From assembly GCA_031399065.1 (NCBI GenBank), contig JANNOM010000103.1, positions 1 through 64,000 of the forward strand: a stretch of 64,000 nucleotides of DNA, written 5' to 3'. Positions 52,931 to 62,063 of the stretch are shown one piece after another. The stretch is from JADCRZ01 sp031399065 (GTDB taxonomy: Bacteria > Bacteroidota > Bacteroidia > Chitinophagales > Chitinophagaceae). The position numbers were made by a program, and so were the translations under genes. The first letter of the stretch is position 1, and every line of letters begins with the position of its first letter. Below the pieces are notes generated by a model that did not search any database, was not told the origin of the DNA, and was given only the letters and a program-made list of their open reading frames with translations.

Positions 52931-54181
52931 TTATAATCCAAACGCCTTCTTAACCGCAGGCACATAATCCAGTTTTTCCCAGGTAAACAGTTCTACCCGT
53001 ACTTTCTTCGATTTCCCTTCCGGGGTAAGGAACGTTTTGGTAACAGTTTGTGATTTGCGGCCCATGTGACCATAAGCGGCGGTTTCGCTGTAGATTGGGT
53101 TACGCAACTTCAGGCGCTGCTCGATAAAGTAAGGGCGCATGTCGAATATAGCTTCTACCTTCTTGGCTATTTGTCCGTCCGTAAGGTTTACACTGGCGGT
53201 GCCATAGGTATTCACATTGATACTGGTAGGCTTGGCTACACCGATGGCATACGAAACCTGCACGAGCACTTCGCTGCAAAGGCCGGCAGCCACCAGGTTC
53301 TTGGCGATATGACGGGTGGCATAAGCAGCCGAACGATCCACTTTGGAAGGATCTTTACCACTGAAAGCACCACCGCCATGCGCACCCTTGCCCCCGTAGG
53401 TGTCTACGATAATCTTGCGGCCCGTAAGGCCGGTATCACCGTGCGGACCACCAATTACGAATTTACCGGTAGGGTTGATATGGTACTTGATCTTATTGGT
53501 AAACAGGTGGGCGTATTTCTTATATTTCGCCTTCACTCTCGGGATAAGAATATTCACGATATCCTTCTGGATCTTCTTCAGCATCTTTTCTTCTTCGTCG
53601 AAATCGTCGTGCTGTGTAGATACCACTATCGCATCGATACGTATCGGCTGGTTATTGTCGTCGTACTCGAGGGTTACCTGGCTTTTGGCATCGGGACGCA
53701 GGTATTTTATTTCATTATCCTCCCTTCTGAGGGCGGCCAGTTCGATCAGTATCTTATGGGCCAGGTCAAGGGCCAGCGGCATATAGTCCGCCGTTTCGTT
53801 GGTGGCATAACCAAACATCATCCCCTGGTCGCCGGCACCCTGTTCTTCTTTCTTCTTTTTATCTACACCCTGGTTGATGTCGGACGACTGTTCGTGAATG
53901 GCGGAAAAGATACCACAGGAATTGGCTTCGAACATATATTCGCTCTTGGTATAACCGATTTTACGGATCACGCCGCGGGCTATTTCCTGTACATCCAGGT
54001 AGGCTTTTGATTTTACCTCCCCGGCAAGCACTACCTGCCCGGTGGTTACCAGCGTTTCACAGGCTACTTTGGAATTAGGGTCGAAAGCCAGGAAGTTATC
54101 GATCAGCGCATCGGAGATCTGGTCGGCTACTTTATCCGGATGTCCTTCAGAAACACTTTCAGATGTAAATAAATAGGGCAT
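52931..54181 (-). CDS. metK: S-adenosylmethionine synthetase
   Basis: Makes SAM from methionine and ATP. The 416-aa length is normal. Motifs: FTSESVSEGHPDKVADQISD at the N-terminus, GAGDQGMMFGYA, the methionine/ATP motif GGPHGDTGLTGRKIIVDTYG and GGGAFSGKDPSKVDRSAAYA. Cofactor Mg/K-binding residues fall in these motifs. Upstream lies a perfect TACTTTTG box. Confidence 0.97.
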   Translation of the reverse strand: MPYLFTSESVSEGHPDKVADQISDALIDNFLAFDPNSKVACETLVTTGQVVLAGEVKSKAYLDVQEIARGVIRKIGYTKSEYMFEANSCGIFSAIHEQSSDINQGVDKKKKEEQGAGDQGMMFGYATNETADYMPLALDLAHKILIELAALRREDNEIKYLRPDAKSQVTLEYDDNNQPIRIDAIVVSTQHDDFDEEEKMLKKIQKDIVNILIPRVKAKYKKYAHLFTNKIKYHINPTGKFVIGGPHGDTGLTGRKIIVDTYGGKGAHGGGAFSGKDPSKVDRSAAYATRHIAKNLVAAGLCSEVLVQVSYAIGVAKPTSINVNTYGTASVNLTDGQIAKKVEAIFDMRPYFIEQRLKLRNPIYSETAAYGHMGRKSQTVTKTFLTPEGKSKKVRVELFTWEKLDYVPAVKKAFGL

Positions 54182-54215
54182 AGTTAATTAAAATAATAGG
54201 TTTTTAAACTTGCAG

Positions 54216-54223
54216 CAAAAGTA
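54216..54223 (-). promoter_or_regulatory. Candidate -7 promoter box (TACTTTTG) for metK
   Basis: Perfect TAnnTTTG on the minus strand, giving a leader of about 30 nt to the metK ATG. No riboswitch-like structure is visible in the short leader. Confidence 0.5.
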
Positions 54224-54330
54224 TATATTAATTTGATAAACAGAAATCAGGATGGATAAAACACTAAAGATTTATGAAAATAAGTCGATGATGGTTATCG
54301 ACAGGACCTGTAAAGCGTTATAAGTCCGGG

Positions 54331-55143
54331 TTATTTTGCCAGATCGGTGTATAATTTCAGGTAATCGGTCAGGTCTGATTCGGCATTGAAAGCAAGTACT
54401 TTTTTGCCTCTTACCTTACCGAATTCGTCCTGGAGCGACTTATCCACTTTTTCTGCCCCGAACGTGATAGCGTCTGCATGGGCGGCTCCTCCCCGGAAAA
54501 GGGCGGTATTACTGCCATCTTTAAATGCTTCCAGGTCTTTATCCTTGATATTGGCGTGAATCTGTGCTATTCTTGTAAAATCGGCTCCCAGCTTTTCTTT
54601 AAACGTATTTTGCCCGATGGTAAAAACGACTTTACTATTGGCGAATACCGGTTCTTTTTTATACACCGTTTTAAGATAAAGGGGAATAAGGCCTGTCATC
54701 CAGCCGCTGCAATGAATGATATCGGGAGGCCAGCCAAATTTCTTGACCGTTTCCAAAGCTCCCTTGCAAAAGAAAACAGTCCTTAATGCGTTATCCTCGT
54801 ACCATTTTTCCGCTTCATCATGAAAAACGAATTTGCGTTTGAAAAGATCTTCATTATCGAGAAAATAGATCTGCAGTCTTGCATTGGGTAAAGAAGCCAC
54901 TTTGATCTGCAGGGGATAATCGTCGTTATCGACCGATACGTTGATGCCTGAGAGACGAACCACTTCGTGTAAACGGTGCCGCCGTTCGTTGATCATTCCG
55001 AAGCGCGGCATGATACATCTTATTTCAAAACCATTATCATTCGATTTAATAGCCAGCCTGTTAACAACTTCCGCGAACTCCGACATTTCCAAATAAGGTG
55101 ACATCTCATTAGCAATAAATAAAATTCTTTTCTTTGTTGACAT
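54331..55143 (-). CDS. Starch/glycogen synthase N-terminal-domain (GT5-like) protein
   Basis: A 270-aa protein corresponding to the GT5 (starch synthase catalytic) N-terminal half only; the GT1-like C-terminal half that completes a real glycogen synthase is absent. The start at 55143 (STKKRILFIANEMSPYLEMS) fits the family and lies downstream of a perfect promoter box, so the longer frame to 55188 is unlikely. Conserved parts include GFEIRCIMPRFGM, and FVFHDEAEKW; but the KxGGL substrate motif seen in GT5 enzymes is replaced by EMSEFAEVV. It may be a non-catalytic or altered-specificity relative. It is divergent from panC, a conserved neighbour in many Bacteroidota. Confidence 0.8.
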   Translation of the reverse strand: MSTKKRILFIANEMSPYLEMSEFAEVVNRLAIKSNDNGFEIRCIMPRFGMINERRHRLHEVVRLSGINVSVDNDDYPLQIKVASLPNARLQIYFLDNEDLFKRKFVFHDEAEKWYEDNALRTVFFCKGALETVKKFGWPPDIIHCSGWMTGLIPLYLKTVYKKEPVFANSKVVFTIGQNTFKEKLGADFTRIAQIHANIKDKDLEAFKDGSNTALFRGGAAHADAITFGAEKVDKSLQDEFGKVRGKKVLAFNAESDLTDYLKLYTDLAK

Positions 55144-55185
55144 TATCGGTAATATTGATGAGAAAAGTTTTTGGAAATCAGTTTG

Positions 55186-55193
55186 CAAAGGTA
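55186..55193 (-). promoter_or_regulatory. Candidate -7 box (TACCTTTG) for the GT5-like gene
   Basis: Perfect TAnnTTTG on the minus strand, about 42 nt before the ATG at 55143. It overlaps the alternative upstream start and therefore argues against it. Confidence 0.55.
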
Positions 55194-55251
55194 AGGGATT
55201 TATATGGAATTAGGCACTGTAGCTAAGTCCAGGCCGCTAAACGAAAATACC

Positions 55252-56100
55252 ATGATCATTTTTAAACTGCCGTCACAGCTGGCTACCTATCTCGATAATG
55301 CCCGGAGTAAAGGGCAAACGATCGGCTTTGTTCCTACCATGGGAGCTCTTCACCTGGGCCATATTTCATTGGTGGAAGCTTCTCTTCAAAACACATCCAT
55401 TACCGTCTGCAGCATTTTTATAAACCCCACGCAGTTTAATGATCCCGGTGATTTTCAAAAGTATCCGGTTACGCTGGAGAAAGATATAGAACTGCTGGAA
55501 TCCGCAGGAACCCATATTCTTTTTTTACCCTCCGTGGCTGATATATATCCAAATGGTACAGGTAACCTACCACATTATGACCTGGGTGAACTGGAGAATA
55601 TACTCGAGGGAAAATACCGCCCCGATCATTTCCAGGGTGTATGCCAGGTAATGCACCGCCTGCTCGGGATGGTGAACGCTCATCATCTATATATGGGCCG
55701 TAAAGATTACCAGCAATGTATGGTGGTAGCGAAGCTGATCCGCATTACGGGCATGGATATCCTTCTCCATACCTGCGCTACCCTGCGGGAAGCCAGGGGA
55801 TTGGCAATGAGCAGCCGCAACATGCGGCTCAACGACGAGCAGCGGGAAAAGGCAGCTATAATCTATGAGACACTTACACGAATAAAAAAGGATATCAAGG
55901 CAGGCAGTGTTACAGGTATACGGGAAAATGCCCTGGAAATGCTTGAAAAAGAACAATTGCGGGTCGATTATGTTGAAATATCGGATTCCGCTACCCTGGA
56001 GATCATCCACCATTGGGATGGAAGCCGCCCCCTTACCGCATTGATAGCCGCGTTTTCAGGAGAAGTTCGCCTGATCGACAATATGGAAGTTTCCGGTTAA
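55252..56100 (+). CDS. panC: Pantothenate synthetase (pantoate-beta-alanine ligase)
   Basis: ATP-dependent ligase making pantothenate for coenzyme A. I choose the ATG at 55252 (282 aa, MIIFKLPSQLATYLDNARSK), which matches the family N-terminus; the frame starts at 55204. Motifs: PTMGALHLGHISLVEAS with the HIGH-type nucleotide site, FINPTQFNDPGDFQKYP, YMGRKDYQQCMVV and ARGLAMSSRNMRL. It is followed by panD after 68 bases, which supplies beta-alanine. Confidence 0.94.
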   Translation: MIIFKLPSQLATYLDNARSKGQTIGFVPTMGALHLGHISLVEASLQNTSITVCSIFINPTQFNDPGDFQKYPVTLEKDIELLESAGTHILFLPSVADIYPNGTGNLPHYDLGELENILEGKYRPDHFQGVCQVMHRLLGMVNAHHLYMGRKDYQQCMVVAKLIRITGMDILLHTCATLREARGLAMSSRNMRLNDEQREKAAIIYETLTRIKKDIKAGSVTGIRENALEMLEKEQLRVDYVEISDSATLEIIHHWDGSRPLTALIAAFSGEVRLIDNMEVSG

Positions 56101-56168
56101 TAGTATTACTTTTGTGCGCTTAAAAATTAATTTCACCAGCCTTCAACGGTTGAAACCAGCAGCAAGCA

Positions 56169-56513
56169 ATGGATATAGAAATACTGAAGTCCAAGGTACA
56201 CCGCATCGTTATAACGGAAGCAGACCTCAATTATGTCGGCAGTCTTACGCTGGACGAGGACCTGATGGACGCCGCCCGAATGATAGAGTACGAAAAGGTG
56301 CAGATTGTAAACGTAAACAACGGCAGCAGGATAGAAACCTACCTTATAAAAGGCCGGAGAGGCTCCGGTGTGTGCTGCCTGAACGGACCTGCCGCCCGGC
56401 ATGGAGCCGTGGGTGACGTAGTGATCGTGATCTCTTATGCCCGGATGGAATTGGAAGCAGCGAAAAATTTCAAACCTTTCGTTATCTTTCCGAAAGAAGG
56501 AAATAAAATATAA
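56169..56513 (+). CDS. panD: Aspartate 1-decarboxylase (pyruvoyl-type)
   Basis: Makes beta-alanine from aspartate. The 114-aa proenzyme (MDIEILKSKVHRIVITEADL) contains the self-cleavage site G24-S25 in NYVGSLTL, where Ser25 becomes the pyruvoyl group. LNGPAARHGAVGDVVIVISY is the conserved C-terminal part. It works with panC immediately upstream; the pair forms the pantothenate branch. Confidence 0.96.
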   Translation: MDIEILKSKVHRIVITEADLNYVGSLTLDEDLMDAARMIEYEKVQIVNVNNGSRIETYLIKGRRGSGVCCLNGPAARHGAVGDVVIVISYARMELEAAKNFKPFVIFPKEGNKI

Positions 56514-56562
56514 ATTCCGGAGTTAGTAAGGGTATCATCCCGGCTCAAAAATCAGAGGCACT

Positions 56563-57612
56563 ATGTCAAAAAAACTCCTGACTGTATTAAAATACCTGTT
56601 TTTCATAGCGCTTGCTGTATTGTTTGTCTGGTTAAGTACCAAAGGGCTGAATGCCGAAAAATGGCAGCAGCTCAAAGATGCGCTTGGCCGCGCCAATTAC
56701 CTGCTTTTTATTCCCATCCTCCTGTTATTGTTATTGAGCCACTGGCTCCGGGCGCTACGGTGGAGGATGCTGATAGAGCCGATGGGTTATGGCCCGTCAA
56801 GGGTAAATATGTTTCTGGCTGTGATGATCGGTTATTTCGTGAACCTGGGTGCTCCCCGTCTGGGTGAAGTGGTAAAATGTACCATACTCGCCCGCTACGA
56901 GAAAGTACCGGCCGATAAACTGGTAGGCACCATAGTGGCCGAACGGGCGGTCGATCTCTTATCGCTGGTTATAATCTTCGGCATCACCTTTATAGTGCAG
57001 TTCGATGTAATCAGCTCCCTCACCGTATCCAAAGTGCTTCCGCTGTTCAGGAATAAAGACGGGAGCACCTCTGTAACGAAGCTGCTGCAGATTGCAGGCG
57101 GCGCATTATTACTCTTCGTGCTGATGAAGCTATTATTTGCCCGTTTAGGACATATCAATATCGTTCAGAAAATAAAAGGGATCATCAACGGCATCTGGCA
57201 GGGTGTTATCAGTATACGGCTTGTAAAGAACAAGGGTATGTTTATTGTTCATTCCGTATCCATCTGGGCGCTTTACCTGTTCAGCACCTGGCTTGGTTTT
57301 TTCGCCCTTCCGGAAACCAGTCATCTCAACCTCAGTCAGGCCTTCGCGACACTGGCAATGGGTAGCGTTGGCATGATTGTCGCTCCGGGGGGTATTGGCG
57401 CTTATGCATACCTGATACAGCAAACCGTTGCTTTTTACAATATACCGGAAACCCCCTACGGACTGGCACTGGGTTGGCTGCTATGGTTTGGCCAGTTTGT
57501 AACTTTTATCATTTGCGGCGTGGTCAGTTTTATTATTTTACCTATTATCAATAAGAAAAAAGACATTGAAAAATCCGGACTTCATCCAGCAAAAATTATA
57601 CAGCCTTCCTGA
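56563..57612 (+). CDS. UPF0104/lysylphosphatidylglycerol synthase-type transmembrane protein
   Basis: A 349-aa inner-membrane protein with about eight spans and the UPF0104 (LPG_synthase_TM) pattern: LFIPILLLLLLSHWLRALRW, NLGAPRLGEVVKCTILARYE, LVGTIVAERAVDLLSLVIIF, and VGMIVAPGGIGAYAYLIQQT. It lacks the synthetase domain of MprF. Function is unknown; related proteins may flip or transport lipids. It begins 50 nt after panD and its 3' end overlaps rfaE2 by 47 nt. Confidence 0.85.
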   Translation: MSKKLLTVLKYLFFIALAVLFVWLSTKGLNAEKWQQLKDALGRANYLLFIPILLLLLLSHWLRALRWRMLIEPMGYGPSRVNMFLAVMIGYFVNLGAPRLGEVVKCTILARYEKVPADKLVGTIVAERAVDLLSLVIIFGITFIVQFDVISSLTVSKVLPLFRNKDGSTSVTKLLQIAGGALLLFVLMKLLFARLGHINIVQKIKGIINGIWQGVISIRLVKNKGMFIVHSVSIWALYLFSTWLGFFALPETSHLNLSQAFATLAMGSVGMIVAPGGIGAYAYLIQQTVAFYNIPETPYGLALGWLLWFGQFVTFIICGVVSFIILPIINKKKDIEKSGLHPAKIIQPS

Positions 57613-58057
57613 ACTGGTACGCCAGGTAAACAGGTGGAGGTTTCTTGGTAAAAAGGTTGCCTTTACCAATGGGTGTTTCGATATTATTCACCAGGGTCAT
57701 ATCTTTTCGCTTTCACAGGCCGCATCGGAAGCGGATGTGCTGGTAGTAGGCGTAAATGCCGATGCCTCGGTTAAACGCCTGAAAGGAGACCAGCGGCCGG
57801 TAACCACGGAAAGTTCAAGAGCTCTGATACTTGCTTCGCTCATAATGGTGGATGCAGTAGTTATTTTTGAAGAAGAAACTCCCCTGAACCTTATAACAGC
57901 CATTTTGCCGGATGTGATCGTAAAAGGTGGTGACTATACAGTGGAGCAGGTAGTAGGCGGAAAAGAAGTGATTGCCAACGGGGGTAAGGTAATCATCAAT
58001 CCTGTTCTTGAAGGATTTTCCACTACAGGCATCATCGATAAGATTAACCGGTTATAA
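57566..58057 (+). CDS. rfaE2: D-glycero-beta-D-manno-heptose 1-phosphate adenylyltransferase
   Basis: Nucleotidyltransferase activating heptose for LPS core. The 163-aa protein begins with TTG (KNPDFIQQKLYSLPELVRQV) and overlaps the upstream gene by 47 nt in another frame. Motifs: the class I HxGH site in AFTNGCFDIIHQGHIFSLS, VGVNADASVKRLKGDQRPVT and LPDVIVKGGDYTVEQVVGG. Homologues begin close to this point, and no ATG is available, so TTG is the best start. The kinase half (RfaE1) is not in the window. Confidence 0.92.
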   Translation: MKNPDFIQQKLYSLPELVRQVNRWRFLGKKVAFTNGCFDIIHQGHIFSLSQAASEADVLVVGVNADASVKRLKGDQRPVTTESSRALILASLIMVDAVVIFEEETPLNLITAILPDVIVKGGDYTVEQVVGGKEVIANGGKVIINPVLEGFSTTGIIDKINRL

Positions 58058-58068
58058 CAGTCGGCCGC

Positions 58069-58752
58069 TTATCTGCCGCCATAACCATACATCCGCTCTA
58101 TTTCCTGCACGAATATTTCTATCTGCTTGTCTTCTTCCGTAGGATCATAGTCCTGTTTCAGGCTGCTGTTGAAGAAAAAGGCGACGGTCTGGTAAAAACG
58201 CGCGGATACGCCTCCCTTGTATTCTTTGATGATATCGTAGCAGTTATTACCGGTTTGCCGGTTAATGAGTTTCATTAATACCTTCCCCTGGTAAACGGAT
58301 AAGTTCTCCAACGGATCACTGAATTCCTTTTTAAGTTCCTTCTCCCGTGATTTAATATATACTTTGCGTTCGCGGCGCGAACTCATTTTAGACATCTTAT
58401 GATTCATATCGTTAAGGATATAACCCGACCGGCGAGCATAAGGATACGTTACATATACGGCGTTCCGTAATCTTGTCCAGGCTTTTATACGTTCCCTCAT
58501 GGCGGGGGGAGCGGGAACGCCCACCACATACTGTTCCCTGTTCTCAAAAGGAAGCAATTCGCCCCCAAATATGTAAGCTCCTACCGCGATGGTATCATTG
58601 GGCCCTAATACAGGCCGGGGAAGGTTTTTTAATATAGAAGAATCTTCTACTTCCTGCGAAAAGGCATATTTGCCTGTCATACACAGAAATAACACACTAA
58701 ACACTACTGCCACAACCCCGTATTTATGTAAAAATGGGTACGTCATTAGCAT
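58069..58752 (-). CDS. DUF4294-domain exported protein
   Basis: A conserved Bacteroidota protein of unknown function. I choose the start at 58752 (MLMTYPFLHKYG, 227 aa); the frame is open to 58788. A signal segment (VVAVVFSVLFLCMTGKYAFS) is followed by a proline-rich stretch and the DUF4294 body (TRLRNAVYVTYPYARRSGYI, SSRRERKVYIKSREKELKKE, LMKLINRQTGNNCYDIIKEY). It faces rfaE2 convergently across 11 nt. Role unknown; the family is nearly restricted to Bacteroidota. Confidence 0.85.
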   Translation of the reverse strand: MLMTYPFLHKYGVVAVVFSVLFLCMTGKYAFSQEVEDSSILKNLPRPVLGPNDTIAVGAYIFGGELLPFENREQYVVGVPAPPAMRERIKAWTRLRNAVYVTYPYARRSGYILNDMNHKMSKMSSRRERKVYIKSREKELKKEFSDPLENLSVYQGKVLMKLINRQTGNNCYDIIKEYKGGVSARFYQTVAFFFNSSLKQDYDPTEEDKQIEIFVQEIERMYGYGGR

Positions 58753-58853
58753 AAAGTTAATAAAATAGCGCAGGAATGTGCAGTACATTCCGTTAAATAA
58801 TAGTTAGGAGTGGGATTTTGTTAATACGGAACAGTCATACTTCCTATACTTTT

Positions 58854-61289
58854 TTAGACAGCCTTTAGCCGCTTACTCCGCTTTACCATACTCATCACGA
58901 AGCCGATCACCATTATGAAGGCACCGGCCCAAAGCACATTGATATAAGGAAATTCATATACTTTCAACGCAACGAAGGGCAGCATTTTACTGGACTCCTT
59001 TACCTGCAGCTCCAGCTTTTTGTCATCTGTAATACGGCTGAAGCCTACAGCGAGGTTCTGGGCATATACCGTATCCACGATGTATTGCGGACGGTTATTC
59101 TTTACATAATACACCGGCCGGGCATGGTACTGTACGCCTTCTTTGGAAATGACGGTAATATCGGCCATTAAAGCCGTATCGGCCGATGTGAACTGGTACT
59201 TTTCATTGTTGGGATTTACTTCCACTTTATTTATGATCATCAGCCCGTTACTGTAAAACAATGTATCGTGGATATCTGCCGTGAGCGTTTTAAACTGCGC
59301 CGTATCTTCGCTTTTATCCATATCGTCTGCGTAACTTATATACGAAAAGATATCCCTGTTCCAGTAATGCCTTTTATCCGGGTTGTTACTGAAGCCCTCC
59401 TGTCCTTTGGTATTCCTGATCAGGTTAGGGTACAGGTCGAACGATTCGCTGCTGTCCTTCTTCTGAAAGTTTATTCTGAAATACATAATAGTACCGCTTC
59501 GTCCGCTGGAGTCGTTGCTCTGGTAGGTAGTCATGTACTTACCCATATCGGTCGTCATGCCTTTGATCAGGGTAATATTCTCCATCGATCGCTCTTTCGA
59601 TTTGGGATCGAAGCGCAGGTTGATACCGGTGGTATTGATAGAAAGCACTTCTTTGGTGGAAGATGAAATCAGTATGCCGGCCAGCATTAATCCGAAGCCT
59701 ATATGTGCCACGGAACCGCCAGCCGCTTTCAGTTTGCCGTTAAGGCCAAGCCAGATATAACTGGTATTGGCGATTACCGAATACACCGCCGCGAAAATGG
59801 CAACGTGGATAGCGACCAGGTAACCAATACCGTACTTATCATAGTCTATCTGCCCGAATATGCTAATAGCCGCGGCGACCAGTATCGAAAGCAATGTGGG
59901 AATGGCTATTTTGCCAAGCAGGTATTTCCGGGAAGTGTCTTTATACTTTAAGTACTGCGTAACGGCGGTTATGATGCCTATTACGATGGCAACAAATACC
60001 TGTACCCTGTTATAGGTAAATTCAACATCGTCACCCAGTGCCAGGTTGGTGTTGAACAACTTGTTGAACACAGGCAGCGACGTGGAGATAATGATAAAAA
60101 GAGCGGAAAGAAAAAACACCAGCGACCCGATAAACATCCAGAACTCGCGGGAGTAAGAGCTTTCCTCTTTTATAATGGTTGGAATATGCTTATATCTCCT
60201 GAAATAAAGCACCAGTGCAGGCAATGAAAACACCAGCAGGAATATCCTTAATTGCCAGTTCATGCCGGCCCCGGTAAATGCATGCACGGAAGTATCCTGC
60301 AGGTCGCCGCTGCGGGTAAGGTAAGTGGAATAGAGTACAAAGCAGAACGTAAGTATCAGGAACAGGTAAGTAGGCCGCAACGAGTAACCCGTCGCGTTAA
60401 AGATAAGCTGGGTGTGGAGGCCGGCGATCAATATCAGCCAGGGCACAAGGGACGCATTCTCTACGGGGTCCCAGGCCCAGTATCCGCCGAAGGTAAGCGA
60501 CTCGTATGCCCATGCGGCACCCATAATGATGCCGGTACCCAGGATACAGGCAGAGAACAGGGTCCAGGGGAAAGCGAACCGCGTCCAGCCGGTATAGTTT
60601 TTTTTCCATAAGCCTGCTATCGCAAAGGCAAACGGAACGATGGTGGATGCGAAGCCCAGGAAAAGCACCGGAGGGTGTATTACCATCCAGTAATTTTGCA
60701 GCAGTTGATTAAGCCCCTGGCCATCCTGCATCTGGGGCAGACTTAAATAATCAGCCGTATTAAATATAGGTGCATCCTGAAAATGATCGCGTACCAGCAG
60801 GAAGGGGTTACTGCCTATCTTCAAATCGAAGATGTATATACCAATAATCATGGTCGCCAGGCAAAACTGTGCGAAACTGATCACCGTCATTACCGGCGCC
60901 TCCCACTGTTTGGCTTTAAAGATCAGGATGATGCCCAGTACACAATGCCATACGGTCCATAGCAGGAAGCTACCCTCCTGTCCTTCCCATATACAACTCA
61001 AAAGATAATCGCGGCTCAGGGAAAGGCTGGAGTGGTTCCAGGCATAAAAGTATTCGAACAGGTGGGCGGAAATAATATAATAGAGGATACCGAACACCGA
61101 GAAAACGGATATACAATCCGTAAAGAATGCGATGCGGGCCAGCTTCTTCCAGCTAAGTGCTTCCGCCGGTTGCAGGACAGTGGCCGATTTGAAATAAGCC
61201 ACACAGGCTACGATAGAAGCTGCAAGAGATAGCAGTGTAAAAAAATGCCCCAGTTGACCGGGCAGCAGGTGTTCACCAATATAATTCAT
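58854..61289 (-). CDS. CcsA/CcmF-like cytochrome c biogenesis protein
   Basis: Membrane protein handling heme attachment to c-type cytochromes. The 811-aa protein has many membrane spans, the CcmF-type tryptophan-rich motif GGYWAWDPVENASLVPWLIL with flanking histidines, and a large periplasmic domain between spans near the C-terminus (about 560-780) before the last span. Length and layout fit CcmF rather than short CcsA. It starts 7 nt after the ccmE-like gene, so the two form an operon. Confidence 0.9.
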   Translation of the reverse strand: MNYIGEHLLPGQLGHFFTLLSLAASIVACVAYFKSATVLQPAEALSWKKLARIAFFTDCISVFSVFGILYYIISAHLFEYFYAWNHSSLSLSRDYLLSCIWEGQEGSFLLWTVWHCVLGIILIFKAKQWEAPVMTVISFAQFCLATMIIGIYIFDLKIGSNPFLLVRDHFQDAPIFNTADYLSLPQMQDGQGLNQLLQNYWMVIHPPVLFLGFASTIVPFAFAIAGLWKKNYTGWTRFAFPWTLFSACILGTGIIMGAAWAYESLTFGGYWAWDPVENASLVPWLILIAGLHTQLIFNATGYSLRPTYLFLILTFCFVLYSTYLTRSGDLQDTSVHAFTGAGMNWQLRIFLLVFSLPALVLYFRRYKHIPTIIKEESSYSREFWMFIGSLVFFLSALFIIISTSLPVFNKLFNTNLALGDDVEFTYNRVQVFVAIVIGIITAVTQYLKYKDTSRKYLLGKIAIPTLLSILVAAAISIFGQIDYDKYGIGYLVAIHVAIFAAVYSVIANTSYIWLGLNGKLKAAGGSVAHIGFGLMLAGILISSSTKEVLSINTTGINLRFDPKSKERSMENITLIKGMTTDMGKYMTTYQSNDSSGRSGTIMYFRINFQKKDSSESFDLYPNLIRNTKGQEGFSNNPDKRHYWNRDIFSYISYADDMDKSEDTAQFKTLTADIHDTLFYSNGLMIINKVEVNPNNEKYQFTSADTALMADITVISKEGVQYHARPVYYVKNNRPQYIVDTVYAQNLAVGFSRITDDKKLELQVKESSKMLPFVALKVYEFPYINVLWAGAFIMVIGFVMSMVKRSKRLKAV

Positions 61290-61296
61290 TAAAAGA

Positions 61297-61716
61297 TCAG
61301 TTCGATGTTAAGATATTCTGCGCAGCTTTGGGATCGTCTTTGTACTTGGAAGGGCATTTCATCAAAATGCCGTCTTTCGCCGTAATTTCAAAGAGGTCGC
61401 CGTTCATTCGTCCTTTAAGCCGCAGTTGCTCCGTTTTTTCCATATCGAAAGGCTTTTCGAAATAATAAACGGCTTTCGACCTGTTTCCCAATGTGTCTAC
61501 TATATAAAATGAAGTGAGGTTCGGATTGATCATGGCATCGTACTCGATCGGGTGGGGATGTGATTTATCGAGGCGGGCGGTGATGGAAACTACCTTACCC
61601 TGTTTCTGGCGGGCAGATAGAATGGTTTCCGACGTGGTAAGGTCTGCCACATAGCTGATAAGTACAGCGATGGTAAGTGCGATAAAAACAAGCAAAACAA
61701 TATGTAGTTTCTTCAT
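61297..61716 (-). CDS. ccmE: Cytochrome c maturation heme chaperone, CcmE-like
   Basis: Periplasmic heme chaperone passing heme to CcmF. The 139-aa protein has an N-terminal anchor (IVLLVFIALTIAVLISYVAD) and the OB-fold domain (KVVSITARLDKSHPHPIEYD, LTSFYIVDTLGNRS). In place of the classical HxxxY heme-attachment motif it has CPSKY, C121 and Y125, matching the known CxxxY variant. It precedes the CcmF-like gene by 7 nt, with its own perfect TACCTTTG promoter box upstream. Confidence 0.9.
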   Translation of the reverse strand: MKKLHIVLLVFIALTIAVLISYVADLTTSETILSARQKQGKVVSITARLDKSHPHPIEYDAMINPNLTSFYIVDTLGNRSKAVYYFEKPFDMEKTEQLRLKGRMNGDLFEITAKDGILMKCPSKYKDDPKAAQNILTSN

Positions 61717-61735
61717 GTAATTTTCAAATTCCCTG

Positions 61736-61743
61736 CAAAGGTA
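61736..61743 (-). promoter_or_regulatory. Candidate -7 promoter box (TACCTTTG) for the ccmE-ccmF-like operon
   Basis: Perfect TAnnTTTG on the minus strand, 19 nt before the ccmE ATG. Confidence 0.6.
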
Positions 61744-61808
61744 GTTAAAAGAGAATTACACCTGAAGAGACCAAATGGTTTTAACAGACGGCAGAGAAAT
61801 ATGGGGAA

Positions 61809-62063
61809 TCAATTCTTCAGCGGGTCGAAATAATATCCTTCCCCTATCAGTACCAGTGAAGAAGGTACATAGGTAAAAAGCGATTCCCTCAGGCTGCGTT
61901 CCGTTTCCCTGCGGATACGCTGATCCACCAGTGGAATTTTAGAGATGAAATTAAGTCGCCGGATAGCAAGTACGGCTTCATGACTGCTTTTGGTCAGCTT
62001 CACATCCATCAGATGGAATTGCAAAGCAAGATAATCCTGCTGATTCTGGTAAGTAGGTTCCAT
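61809..62063 (-). CDS. Small protein of unknown function
   Basis: An 84-aa cytoplasmic protein with no signal or membrane segment. Sequence features: a Gln-rich N-terminus (EPTYQNQQDYLALQFHLMDV), a basic/acidic mid-helix (QRIRRETERSLRESLF) and a short hydrophobic end (YVPSSLVLIGEGYYF). I do not recognise a family. It precedes the divergent dnaE gene by about 200 bases and might simply be conserved locally. Confidence 0.5.
   Translation of the reverse strand: MEPTYQNQQDYLALQFHLMDVKLTKSSHEAVLAIRRLNFISKIPLVDQRIRRETERSLRESLFTYVPSSLVLIGEGYYFDPLKN

Noticed and set aside
53066..54010. A 314-codon plus-strand frame opposite metK
   Set aside because: Long antisense frames are common opposite conserved, codon-biased genes; the metK motifs are all on the minus strand.
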